Assembly (NCBI GenBank): GCA_900550105.1
Contig: URQW01000023.1
Location: 1-38,787 of the forward strand
From: an uncultured Pelosinus sp.
GTDB lineage: Bacteria > Bacillota > Negativicutes > UMGS1260
DNA: 38,787 nt
Direction of reading: 5' to 3'
The notes under the pieces are model-generated. The model searched no databases. It saw nothing but the letters and a program-made list of their open reading frames with translations, and was not told where the DNA came from. How positions within the stretch are numbered: position 1 is the stretch's first letter; every line of letters begins with the position of its first letter. Positions 7,187 through 14,242 of the stretch are shown here, in pieces. The position numbers and the translations under genes are program-made.

Positions 7187-8372
7187 ATTTGTAAAACTTG
7201 CTGGGGAATGGCCGATTCGATCAAGGCCGCGCGCACTTTTTTCGCCGCTCGTCATGGATTTTCTCGCGCAATTAGAAGCAGCCATCAAAAGTGACAACGC
7301 GCTTTTCGCTGATCCATCCTATCAGGCCTTTGCTTTCTGGCTGCGCCGCAAACATGTCGAGTCGTTCCGCCAAGAGACGAGTCACAGCGCGAGCCGTATG
7401 GGTCGCGGGATTGTGTTTCATATTGCTCCGGCCAATATTCCGGTGATGTTTGCTTATAGCTTGGTCCTGGCGCTGTTGGCGGGGAATTGTAATGTGATTC
7501 GTCTATCGCCGCGAACGGTGCAGCAAGCGGCGCCGCTCATTGCCGTGATTGCTAGGCTGCTTGAGCGGGAAGAGTTTTCTGAACTGAAGGCGGAAAATGT
7601 TTTAATTTCCTACGAAAGAAATGCTTCGTTGACGGATCGCTTGTCATTATTGTGCGATATGCGGGTTTTGTGGGGCGGCGATGCTTCGATCACAGAAATT
7701 CGAAAATCACCGTTGGCGCCGCACGCGACAGACGTAGTTTTTGCCGATCGCTTTTCCCTTGCTGTTTTTGACAGCGAATTTGTGCATCACTGCAGTGACA
7801 ATGAGCTTGCGTTATGGGCTCATCGCTTTTATAACGATACGTACGCCATGGATCAAAATGCTTGCTCCAGTCCGAAAATCATTTTTTGGCTGAATTCGAA
7901 GGCGAAAGAAGCCGTTACGGTTCTGGCAGAGGCGCGGCGACGTTGGTGGGAAGTTCTAGCGCGCCAAGCGGCTGATTATGCTTTGGCCCCGATCAAGGTG
8001 AGTCAGAAGTACAGCCAATTATGGCAATTTGGCATGACTTGCCCGGAGCTAGCTACAGTCGATTGCTTTGAGAATCGGCTCTATGTCGCTACTATGAAGA
8101 CTGTGCCTGATGATATAACGCTTTTATCAGGGAAGTTTGGTCTGTTTTTTCAGGCTGAATTAACAGAGTTAGCGGACTTGCCGCCCTTGCTGACGACGAA
8201 AGTTCAGACCATTTCGGTTCTGGGAATTGACCCTGCCGTGCTGCGTCGTATGTTGCTAACGAGTCGTGTGACAGGGGGAGATCGAATTGTTTCTGTCGGT
8301 CAGGCGATGGAGATGGATGTGATATGGGACGGCGTCAATCTCTTAGAACGCCTGTCGCGTATTATTCGCTAG
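7176..8372 (+). CDS. luxC: LuxC-type acyl-CoA/acyl-protein reductase
   Basis: A 398-residue LuxC-family NADPH-dependent acyl reductase that turns a thioester-bound acyl group into an aldehyde. The catalytic cysteine is Cys230 in MDQNACSSPK, the family signature. The N-terminal part carries an aldehyde-dehydrogenase-like Rossmann segment (VFHIAPANIPVMFAYSLVLALLAGN). It is shorter than Vibrio LuxC (about 480 residues), but both key regions are present. It overlaps the LuxE gene by 11 bases and is followed by the AMP ligase after 12 bases. With LuxE this forms an acid-to-aldehyde reductase pair. The reverse direction, aldehyde oxidation to a thioester, is also chemically possible. No alcohol dehydrogenase or other aldehyde-consuming gene lies in the cluster. 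Confidence 0.9.
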   Translation: MDSEFVKLAGEWPIRSRPRALFSPLVMDFLAQLEAAIKSDNALFADPSYQAFAFWLRRKHVESFRQETSHSASRMGRGIVFHIAPANIPVMFAYSLVLALLAGNCNVIRLSPRTVQQAAPLIAVIARLLEREEFSELKAENVLISYERNASLTDRLSLLCDMRVLWGGDASITEIRKSPLAPHATDVVFADRFSLAVFDSEFVHHCSDNELALWAHRFYNDTYAMDQNACSSPKIIFWLNSKAKEAVTVLAEARRRWWEVLARQAADYALAPIKVSQKYSQLWQFGMTCPELATVDCFENRLYVATMKTVPDDITLLSGKFGLFFQAELTELADLPPLLTTKVQTISVLGIDPAVLRRMLLTSRVTGGDRIVSVGQAMEMDVIWDGVNLLERLSRIIR

Positions 8373-8384
8373 GAGGGATAGACG

Positions 8385-9806
8385 ATGCTGTTTTTTGAGA
8401 AAAATGAGGAATTTGCGAAACGAAATGTATTAGTGGATGATCAGAATCAAGTTGTTACCTATCAGGATTGGTATGATTATGCGGACAGCTTACAACAAAT
8501 CATACCACCGCGCTCCTTAGTGTTTATTCTTTGCCGCAATACGATCGGCTCGGTTCTGTCTTATTTATGTTGTTTGCAAAATCGGATTGTGCCGCTGTTA
8601 ATCAATGATGATATGAATGAGGAGCTTTTAGCTGACTTAATCAAGGTCTATAAACCAAACTATGTAGTAAAGCCACTTAACCATGATTTCGCCCTACCTA
8701 ACAATGAACTGGTTTACGATCTTTTTGATTATGGTGTCTATCCTTGTTATGCCGCTGAACCAGTCGAACTATTTTCTGAATTGGCGTTGTTGTTAACCAC
8801 CTCAGGTAGTACGGGAAGCCCGAAATTAGTTCGGCAGAGCTACAAAAATATTCAAGCCAATGCCGCATCCATTGCCGCCTATTTAGAGCTTGATGCACAG
8901 CAGCGTCCGATCTCATCGCTGCCGATGTATTACACCTTTGGCTTGTCAGTCATTCATAGTCATCTTGTTTGCGGCGCCGCCATTTATATAACAGAAGCAA
9001 CGATTATGGATGCTGCTTTCTGGGAGTTTATGAAGGAAAAGAACATTACTTCGTTGGCGGGAGTTCCCTTTACTTACGAATGTTTGCAGCGGCTGCGGTT
9101 TTTCACGCTGGATTTACCTGATCTAAAGCTAATGCTGCAAGCTGGCGGCAAGTTGTCGAAACGGCTTCACCAAGAATATGGCGAATTTGCTGTAAAAACA
9201 AATAAACGTTTTGTAGTAATGTATGGGCAGACAGAAGCTACAGCGCGCATGTCCTATCTGCCGCCGCAATATTGTCTGGAGAAAATCGGCAGTATCGGTG
9301 TTGCCATTCCTGGCGGGGTTTTTCGTATCATGGAAGATGCTCATAAAGAAATTACTGAGCCTTTGGCTGTGGGTGAGCTTTGCTATGAAGGGGATAATGT
9401 AACGCTTGGCTATGCCTGTTGCGCCGCAGATTTGAAAGCAGGCGATGAAAATCAGGGCAGACTGTTTACTGGTGACATTGCCTATCGCGATGCAGCTGGT
9501 TTTTACTATATTACGGGACGGAAGAAACGGTTTGTAAAAATGCAGGGGAAACGCGTCAATCTTGATGAAATCGAGCAAATCTTTAAAAATGAATATACGA
9601 CTTATGATTTTGCCTGTATTGGTGAAGATGATGCTCTCACAATTTATACAACGGCGCCAGAAGCGGATTTGGCAGTACTGGCTGATTTTCTTACAGATAA
9701 GGTGAATCTTCACCCAGCATTGTTCCAAATGGCTTCGATTGCAGCGATTCCGAAAAATTCCTCGGGGAAAACGCAATATACAGATTTACAGCCAAGGAAA
9801 GACTGA
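8385..9806 (+). CDS. AMP-dependent acyl synthetase/ligase
   Basis: A 473-residue ANL-superfamily adenylating enzyme that would activate a carboxylic acid as acyl-AMP and transfer it to the cluster's carrier protein or to CoA. The P-loop-like motif TTSGSTGSPK starts at 138. YGQTEATARMSYLP, GELCYEGDNVTLGY and FTGDIAYRDAAGFYYITGRK follow in the usual order. The C-terminal catalytic lysine is Lys462 in SSGKTQY. It is the last gene of the cluster, with a GGAGG site just upstream. Having both this enzyme and LuxE gives two adenylating activities: one probably loads the acyl carrier protein and the other feeds LuxC. The acid cannot be read from sequence. Confidence 0.87.
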   Translation: MLFFEKNEEFAKRNVLVDDQNQVVTYQDWYDYADSLQQIIPPRSLVFILCRNTIGSVLSYLCCLQNRIVPLLINDDMNEELLADLIKVYKPNYVVKPLNHDFALPNNELVYDLFDYGVYPCYAAEPVELFSELALLLTTSGSTGSPKLVRQSYKNIQANAASIAAYLELDAQQRPISSLPMYYTFGLSVIHSHLVCGAAIYITEATIMDAAFWEFMKEKNITSLAGVPFTYECLQRLRFFTLDLPDLKLMLQAGGKLSKRLHQEYGEFAVKTNKRFVVMYGQTEATARMSYLPPQYCLEKIGSIGVAIPGGVFRIMEDAHKEITEPLAVGELCYEGDNVTLGYACCAADLKAGDENQGRLFTGDIAYRDAAGFYYITGRKKRFVKMQGKRVNLDEIEQIFKNEYTTYDFACIGEDDALTIYTTAPEADLAVLADFLTDKVNLHPALFQMASIAAIPKNSSGKTQYTDLQPRKD

Positions 9807-9821
9807 ACTTGTTTTAATTGT

Positions 9822-9850
9822 TTGGCAACGTTGAAAAAATGAGATAAAAT
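9822..9850 (+). promoter_or_regulatory. Sigma-70-type promoter of the sigma-54 activator gene
   Basis: TTGGCA (9822-9827) and TAAAAT (9845-9850) are separated by 17 bases. The activator is therefore probably made independently of its sigma-54-dependent targets, as is usual. Confidence 0.65.
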
Positions 9851-9917
9851 GGAAGTGGAGCTGTTGTATTCCATGTTATCGCAATAGCTTACGCTTGCTT
9901 ATGAGAAGGTTTATCCC

Positions 9918-11345
9918 ATGGCAAATAAAAAGTTACCCATATTTTCGACTGTTTCAGAAGCCGTAGAACGACTTGATGCGATTATTGAACATTCTTTTGA
10001 TGGAATTTTTATTACCGATAAGAATGCCACGACCATCAAAGTAAATCAGGCTTATGAGGAAATTACGGGCTTAAAAAAATCCGATGTCCTAGGGCGCAAT
10101 ATGGCTGATCTTGTGCGGGAAAAAATGATTTCCGTATCAGGTTCGTTAATTGTTGTGGTTGATAAAAAACCGGTTACGTTAGAGCAGCATTTTAAAACAG
10201 GTAAACGGGCCTTAATCACCAGTTCACCGATTTTTGACAGGAACGGCGAGCTTGTTATGGTAGTTACGAATGTACGGGATTTAACGGAAATCTATAACTT
10301 AAAGCGCGAAGTAGAAGAAAAGACGGAAACGATGAATAAGCTGCGGTTGGAATTGGAACATATCAATGATTCCAATGATCCCGAGCTTATTGCGAAAGAT
10401 GATGCGACCTTTAGCGCCGTACTGCTCGCCAATCGTGTGGCGCCCATGGATACGACAGTCATGCTGCTCGGTGAAACGGGCGTCGGCAAAGAAGTGATGG
10501 CTAAATATATTTATCGCCAGAGTCCTCGCGCCAAGCAGAGCTTTATTAAGGTGAATTGCGGCGCCATTCCGGAAAAGCTCATTGAAAGCGAACTGTTTGG
10601 CTATGAAAAAGGCGCCTTTACTGGTGCGAATAAAACCGGGAAAATGGGACTGTTTGAGCTGGCGGATCAGGGAACTTTATTTCTTGATGAGGTGGGAGAA
10701 CTGCCGAAAGAAATGCAAGTTAAGCTCTTGCGGGTGCTACAGGAGCAGGAAATTGTACGAGTCGGCGGGGTAAAACCGATTCAGGTGGATGTGCGCGTCA
10801 TTGCGGCAACGAACCGGGACTTGGAAAAAATGGTGATCGATCAGACTTTTCGCGAGGACCTTTATTATCGCCTCAATGTATTTCCTATTTACATTCCGCC
10901 GCTGCGGGAAAGACCGAAAGATATTATGCCGCTTGCTAAATTTTTTTTAGATAAATTAAATCATAAATATAATCTGCAAAAGTATTTTTCTGCTATTTCG
11001 ATTCAGTTGCTCAATGAATATTCCTGGCCGGGCAATATTCGTGAGCTGAAAAATGTAATTGAACGCGCTACGATCATTAGCGCTGGCAATGAGATTAAGC
11101 CAGAAAATCTTCATATTCATCAGACCAAGGGAATTAATAGTTACACTGGGAGCAGCGCTGTGGCAAAAGTCTCGCTTGCCGCAACAACTGATTTAAAAGC
11201 AACGCTCGATAAATTAGAGTTTCAGTATCTGGAGAAGGCCTATCAAGAGTATGGCAATGTTCGTGAAGCCGCGAAAAGTTTGAATATGACAGCCTCTACT
11301 TTTGTGCGCAAACGGCAAAGATATTTAGACCAGCAAGAAGAGTAA
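9918..11345 (+). CDS. PAS-domain sigma-54-dependent enhancer-binding regulator
   Basis: A 475-residue transcription activator that opens sigma-54 promoters by ATP hydrolysis. It has an N-terminal PAS sensor at about 16-130 (IIEHSFDGIFITDKNATT), then a coiled-coil linker. The AAA+ domain has Walker A GETGVGKE from 185, the sigma-54-contacting GAFTGA at 232-237 and Walker B LFLDE near 254. A Fis-type HTH near 448-470 (NVREAAKSLNMTASTF) ends the protein. There is no receiver domain, so it probably senses a small ligand or redox state through PAS. It lies next to the acyl-activation cluster, and that cluster and the divergent abf operon both have sigma-54 promoters. They are the obvious targets, though this is inferred from position. 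Confidence 0.94.
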   Translation: MANKKLPIFSTVSEAVERLDAIIEHSFDGIFITDKNATTIKVNQAYEEITGLKKSDVLGRNMADLVREKMISVSGSLIVVVDKKPVTLEQHFKTGKRALITSSPIFDRNGELVMVVTNVRDLTEIYNLKREVEEKTETMNKLRLELEHINDSNDPELIAKDDATFSAVLLANRVAPMDTTVMLLGETGVGKEVMAKYIYRQSPRAKQSFIKVNCGAIPEKLIESELFGYEKGAFTGANKTGKMGLFELADQGTLFLDEVGELPKEMQVKLLRVLQEQEIVRVGGVKPIQVDVRVIAATNRDLEKMVIDQTFREDLYYRLNVFPIYIPPLRERPKDIMPLAKFFLDKLNHKYNLQKYFSAISIQLLNEYSWPGNIRELKNVIERATIISAGNEIKPENLHIHQTKGINSYTGSSAVAKVSLAATTDLKATLDKLEFQYLEKAYQEYGNVREAAKSLNMTASTFVRKRQRYLDQQEE

Positions 11346-11397
11346 ACGGTGAGAAGTAAACCGATGTAACTCATTCGTAAATATAGAGGTTTCCATA

Positions 11398-11435
11398 TAG
11401 CCCGTTATTGACATATGCCGATAACGGGCTATAAT
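11398..11435 (+). promoter_or_regulatory. Promoter embedded in a 34-bp near-palindrome (operator 1) ahead of the DUF134 gene
   Basis: A strong promoter, TTGACA (11408-11413), 16-base spacer, TATAAT (11430-11435), sits within a near-perfect palindrome at 11398-11431. Its outer arms TAGCCCGTTAT and ATAACGGGCTA match perfectly and are concentric with a central CATATG. The half-site ATTGACAT recurs in operator 2. A repressor bound here would cover both promoter boxes. Confidence 0.72.
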
Positions 11436-11445
11436 AATAGGTGTA

Positions 11446-11461
11446 ATTGACATATGTCAAT
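11446..11461 (+). promoter_or_regulatory. Palindromic operator 2
   Basis: ATTGACATATGTCAAT is a perfect 16-bp palindrome at the predicted transcription start. Its centre is 39 bp downstream of the centre of operator 1, with which it shares ATTGACATATG. Both probably bind the same dimeric protein, most simply the DUF134 regulator encoded next. Confidence 0.68.
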
Positions 11462-11479
11462 AATTAAAGGGGAACGAAA

Positions 11480-11851
11480 ATGGCTAGACCTAGAAAGTGG
11501 CGAAATGTATGCTGTTTACCGAAAAACAGCAAATTCGGGCCGTTGGACCAGCCATCTTGTTGTGGTCATACGATTGCGATGACTGTCGATGAGTATGAAA
11601 CAATTCGGCTCATTGATCTTGAAAACTTAACGCAGCAGGAATGTGCCGGTCGGATGAATATTGCTCGTACGACGGTGCAGAGTATGTATAATGAGGCCAG
11701 AAGAAAAATTGCCGAATCGCTGGTAAATGGGAAAATTCTTATGATTGATGGCGGCGAATATCAACTCTGCAATGGGCAAAGTCATTGTTGTAGTGGTCGT
11801 TGTCACCGCAATAGCACAGCCGATTTGCCAATAGAAAACGACAAAGAATGA
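11480..11851 (+). CDS. DUF134 (UPF0251) family DNA-binding protein
   Basis: A 123-residue protein of the DUF134 family. It starts with the family's MARPRKWRNVCCLP and then has a sigma-70 region 4-like HTH (YETIRLIDLENLTQQECAGRMNIARTTVQSMYNEARRKIAESL). The C-terminus is Cys/His-rich (CNGQSHCCSGRCH), which may bind metal. Members often lie next to Mrp/NifX-type Fe-S genes, as here, where the next gene begins 10 bases downstream. I infer an autoregulatory repressor or metal/Fe-S sensor that acts on the twin palindromes at 11398-11461. AAAGGGG precedes the ATG. Confidence 0.88.
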   Translation: MARPRKWRNVCCLPKNSKFGPLDQPSCCGHTIAMTVDEYETIRLIDLENLTQQECAGRMNIARTTVQSMYNEARRKIAESLVNGKILMIDGGEYQLCNGQSHCCSGRCHRNSTADLPIENDKE

Positions 11852-11861
11852 GGCGAATAAG

Positions 11862-13073
11862 ATGAGTGAAAATTGTAGTCAAAGTTGTAGTAGCTGCGGT
11901 GAAGCTTGCGCTGAACGAGACGGCGAGCAACAAAGTTTGTTGGCAAAAACTCATGAGTTAAATCATGTAAAGAAAGTGATTGGGATTGTAAGCGGCAAAG
12001 GCGGCGTCGGTAAATCATTGGTCACTTCGCTATTAGCGGTGCGCATGAAGCAGCGCGGTTATCATACAGCTATTTTAGATGCTGATATTACCGGGCCTTC
12101 CATTCCGAAGGTTTTTGGGATTAAGGAAAAAGCCATGGGTAGCGAGATGGGGATTTTTCCGCTTAAAAGCAGCCAAGGCATTAAAATGATGTCAGCAAAT
12201 CTGCTGCTAGAAAACGATACAGATCCTGTGCTGTGGCGCGGCCCGATGATTGGCAATATGGTGACACAGTTCTGGACGGATGTGATCTGGGGGAATATGG
12301 ACTTTCTCTTTGTCGATATGCCGCCAGGCACAGGCGATGTTCCGTTGACGGTCTTTCAGTCGCTGCCTGTTGACGGGATCATCGTTGTTACATCACCACA
12401 AGAACTTGTGTCAATGATTGTGGCGAAAGCAGTGAAGATGGCGGAGATGATGCATATTCCGATTTTAGGGCTAGTTGAAAATATGTCCTATTTTAAATGC
12501 CCCGATAATCAAAAGGAATACAAGATTTTTGGTGAAAGCCATGTTGATGAAACAGCCGCGCAGTATGGGCTAGCCGTACTCGGGAAATTGCCGATTGATC
12601 CGGCCGTAGCGCAGCTATGCGATCAAGGCGCAATCGAGCAATTTGACGGGAATTGGCTGGATCAAGCTATTGCCAAATTAGAAAAAATGGAGGCGAAATC
12701 AATGAAGAAAATTGCTGTTGCTTGTGAAGGGGAAAGTGTTTCGGGCCATTTTGGTCATTGTAAGAATTTCATGGTTTTTGACACGGAGGGCGAGGCCATT
12801 CTTGCGGCAGAAACGGTTATGAATGAAGGCCATGGTCATGAATCTGTTGCAGATTATCTGGAAAGCTTAGCTGTGAAAGTCGTTATATCTGGTGGCATGG
12901 GCCAAGGCGCCATGGATCTTTTAACAGAAAAAGGAATTGAGTATCTGACTGGCGCAACCGGCGACGCTCGGACTGCTGTAAAAAAATATCTTCTGGGAGA
13001 GTTACAATCTACCGAAAGCGTCTGCCAGTGTGACGGTCATCATGAGCATGGTCATCATCACAGTCATTCCTAA
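11862..13073 (+). CDS. Mrp/NBP35 ATPase fused to a NifX/NifB-type cofactor-binding domain
   Basis: A 403-residue two-domain protein. The N-terminus is Cys-rich (Cys5, 9, 12 and 16). The Mrp/ApbC P-loop ATPase has the deviant Walker A GKGGVGKS at 45-52, DADITGPSIPK and DMPPGTGDVPL, and would act in Fe-S cluster assembly or transfer. The usual bridging CxxC pair of Mrp proteins is incomplete: Cys213 is present in YFKCPDNQKEY, but the second position is Asn. From about residue 277 a dinitrogenase-iron-molybdenum-cofactor-like (NifX) domain begins (MKKIAVACEGESVSGHFGHCKNF), and the protein ends in a His-rich tail. It is co-transcribed with the DUF134 gene. The window shows no nitrogenase, so a general metallocluster role is more likely. 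Confidence 0.92.
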   Translation: MSENCSQSCSSCGEACAERDGEQQSLLAKTHELNHVKKVIGIVSGKGGVGKSLVTSLLAVRMKQRGYHTAILDADITGPSIPKVFGIKEKAMGSEMGIFPLKSSQGIKMMSANLLLENDTDPVLWRGPMIGNMVTQFWTDVIWGNMDFLFVDMPPGTGDVPLTVFQSLPVDGIIVVTSPQELVSMIVAKAVKMAEMMHIPILGLVENMSYFKCPDNQKEYKIFGESHVDETAAQYGLAVLGKLPIDPAVAQLCDQGAIEQFDGNWLDQAIAKLEKMEAKSMKKIAVACEGESVSGHFGHCKNFMVFDTEGEAILAAETVMNEGHGHESVADYLESLAVKVVISGGMGQGAMDLLTEKGIEYLTGATGDARTAVKKYLLGELQSTESVCQCDGHHEHGHHHSHS

Positions 13074-13115
13074 GGTTAGTACAGCTTATTCGTAGAATTA
13101 TTTAGTAGGGTACAA

Positions 13116-13142
13116 AAGAGCGACGCAAGTCGTTCTTTTTTG
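13116..13142 (+). terminator. Intrinsic terminator after the Mrp-NifX gene
   Basis: AAGAGCGAC, a GCAA loop and GTCGTTCTT (one G-U pair), followed by a T run. Confidence 0.85.
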
Positions 13143-13205
13143 TTTGGCGGGCCTAGCAAGAATCGGTTATGATAATGCTATGAAGTAGCTAAGGGAGATG
13201 AGAAA

Positions 13206-14057
13206 ATGCGCGGTTGGCTAAGTGGTTTGCTCGTTGCCGTTATATGTCTTGTTTCATTACCAGTGCAGGCTTGTACTTTATGGTCAGCAAACGGCAATCT
13301 TGTTGCAGGCGGCGGCACTATGCTCGTTAAAAATCGTGATTGGATTCCTAACCAGCATGAGATTATAAAATTAGCGGTTCCTAAAACCGGTTACCGCTAT
13401 CTAGGTCTTTATGCCGAAGGGAAATATCCTGGCTTTAAGGCGGGGATCAATGAACAGGGCCTGGTGATAGTCAGTGCTACGGCGGGGAGTATTCCTGCGG
13501 TGGAAAGAAGAGCGATGCCCCATACCAGCGGATTGCTTGTAAGGCTGCTAAATGAGTGCAGTACTGTTGATGAGGCTTTGGCTAGAACGGACTTGTTTCT
13601 GGGGCCGGAAATATTGATGCTCGCTGATCAGCATAAAGTAGCTGCGGTTGAGATTGGGCCAGAGGGAAAATACCAGATTGAAGTAAAACAAAATGGGGCG
13701 ATTTATCATACGAATCACTATGTTTATGAAGACATGGTGAATTTGAATCGTACGATTGGCGAGAGCAGTCAAGCTCGCTATGATCGAATTGGCCAGTTAC
13801 TAAGCATTGCCGCAAAACCTTATGCTTTTGCCGATTTTCTCTCCTTTAGTACTGACCAAAATGCGGGGCCTGATAATAGCATTTTCCGCGTAGGCAGTAC
13901 GCCGACTAAAACGAGAACGATGGCCGTATGGGCGGTTAAACTTCCACCAGAAGGTTCGCCGGAAGTATATGTTCGGATATTAAATCCTGATGAAGCGGAA
14001 AGAGTTTTTCAGTTTAAGGCCGCTGACGTTTTTAACGGAAACACTGGCATTGACTAG
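13206..14057 (+). CDS. Exported Ntn hydrolase, choloylglycine-hydrolase / C45-like (linear amide C-N hydrolase)
   Basis: A 283-residue protein with a clear signal peptide (MRGWLSGLLVAVICLVSLPVQA) that ends directly before Cys23. In this superfamily (penicillin V acylase, bile-salt hydrolase, C45 acyltransferases) the N-terminal Cys becomes the nucleophile after processing. Here signal-peptidase cleavage after VQA would expose it. CTLWSANG, then MLVKNRDWIPNQ with the conserved Asn-Arg-Asp, and FKAGINEQGLVIVSA support the family. The substrate would be an amide in the envelope or outside, for example an N-acyl compound; it cannot be named. A lipoprotein is unlikely because Gln at -2 is a poor lipobox. 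It is a single gene between two terminators. Confidence 0.8.
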   Translation: MRGWLSGLLVAVICLVSLPVQACTLWSANGNLVAGGGTMLVKNRDWIPNQHEIIKLAVPKTGYRYLGLYAEGKYPGFKAGINEQGLVIVSATAGSIPAVERRAMPHTSGLLVRLLNECSTVDEALARTDLFLGPEILMLADQHKVAAVEIGPEGKYQIEVKQNGAIYHTNHYVYEDMVNLNRTIGESSQARYDRIGQLLSIAAKPYAFADFLSFSTDQNAGPDNSIFRVGSTPTKTRTMAVWAVKLPPEGSPEVYVRILNPDEAERVFQFKAADVFNGNTGID

Positions 14058-14146
14058 CGCTATCGGCAAAGCATGTCGAAAAATAAAGGACTTTTCCGGT
14101 TTTTCGTCTAATCTCTATTTAAGAAAAATAATTTGTAAGCAAAGGG

Positions 14147-14188
14147 GGATTCTACTTAATCGGTCTATGCTGAGAGTAGAATCCTTTT
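14147..14188 (+). terminator. Intrinsic terminator after the Ntn hydrolase gene
   Basis: GGATTCTAC (14147-14155) and GTAGAATCC (14176-14184) form a perfect 9-bp stem with a long loop, followed by TTTT. Confidence 0.75.
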
Positions 14189-14242
14189 GTCATATAAAAG
14201 GCGATCGCAGTAAGACTTACACGGGAGAAAGGGGAGATTTTT

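Noticed and set aside
9129..9776. A 215-codon open frame on the minus strand inside the AMP ligase gene
   Set aside because: It lies opposite a well-supported ligase, its translation has no recognisable motif, and it has no ribosome-binding site I could support.
4616..9806. A bioluminescence (lux) operon
   Set aside because: LuxC and LuxE types are present, but luxA, luxB and luxD are absent and the host is an anaerobe; luciferase needs oxygen.
11862..13073. A nitrogen-fixation locus, suggested by NifX-like and NifU-like domains
   Set aside because: No nifHDK or nifB is in the window; these domains also occur in general Fe-S and metal handling.
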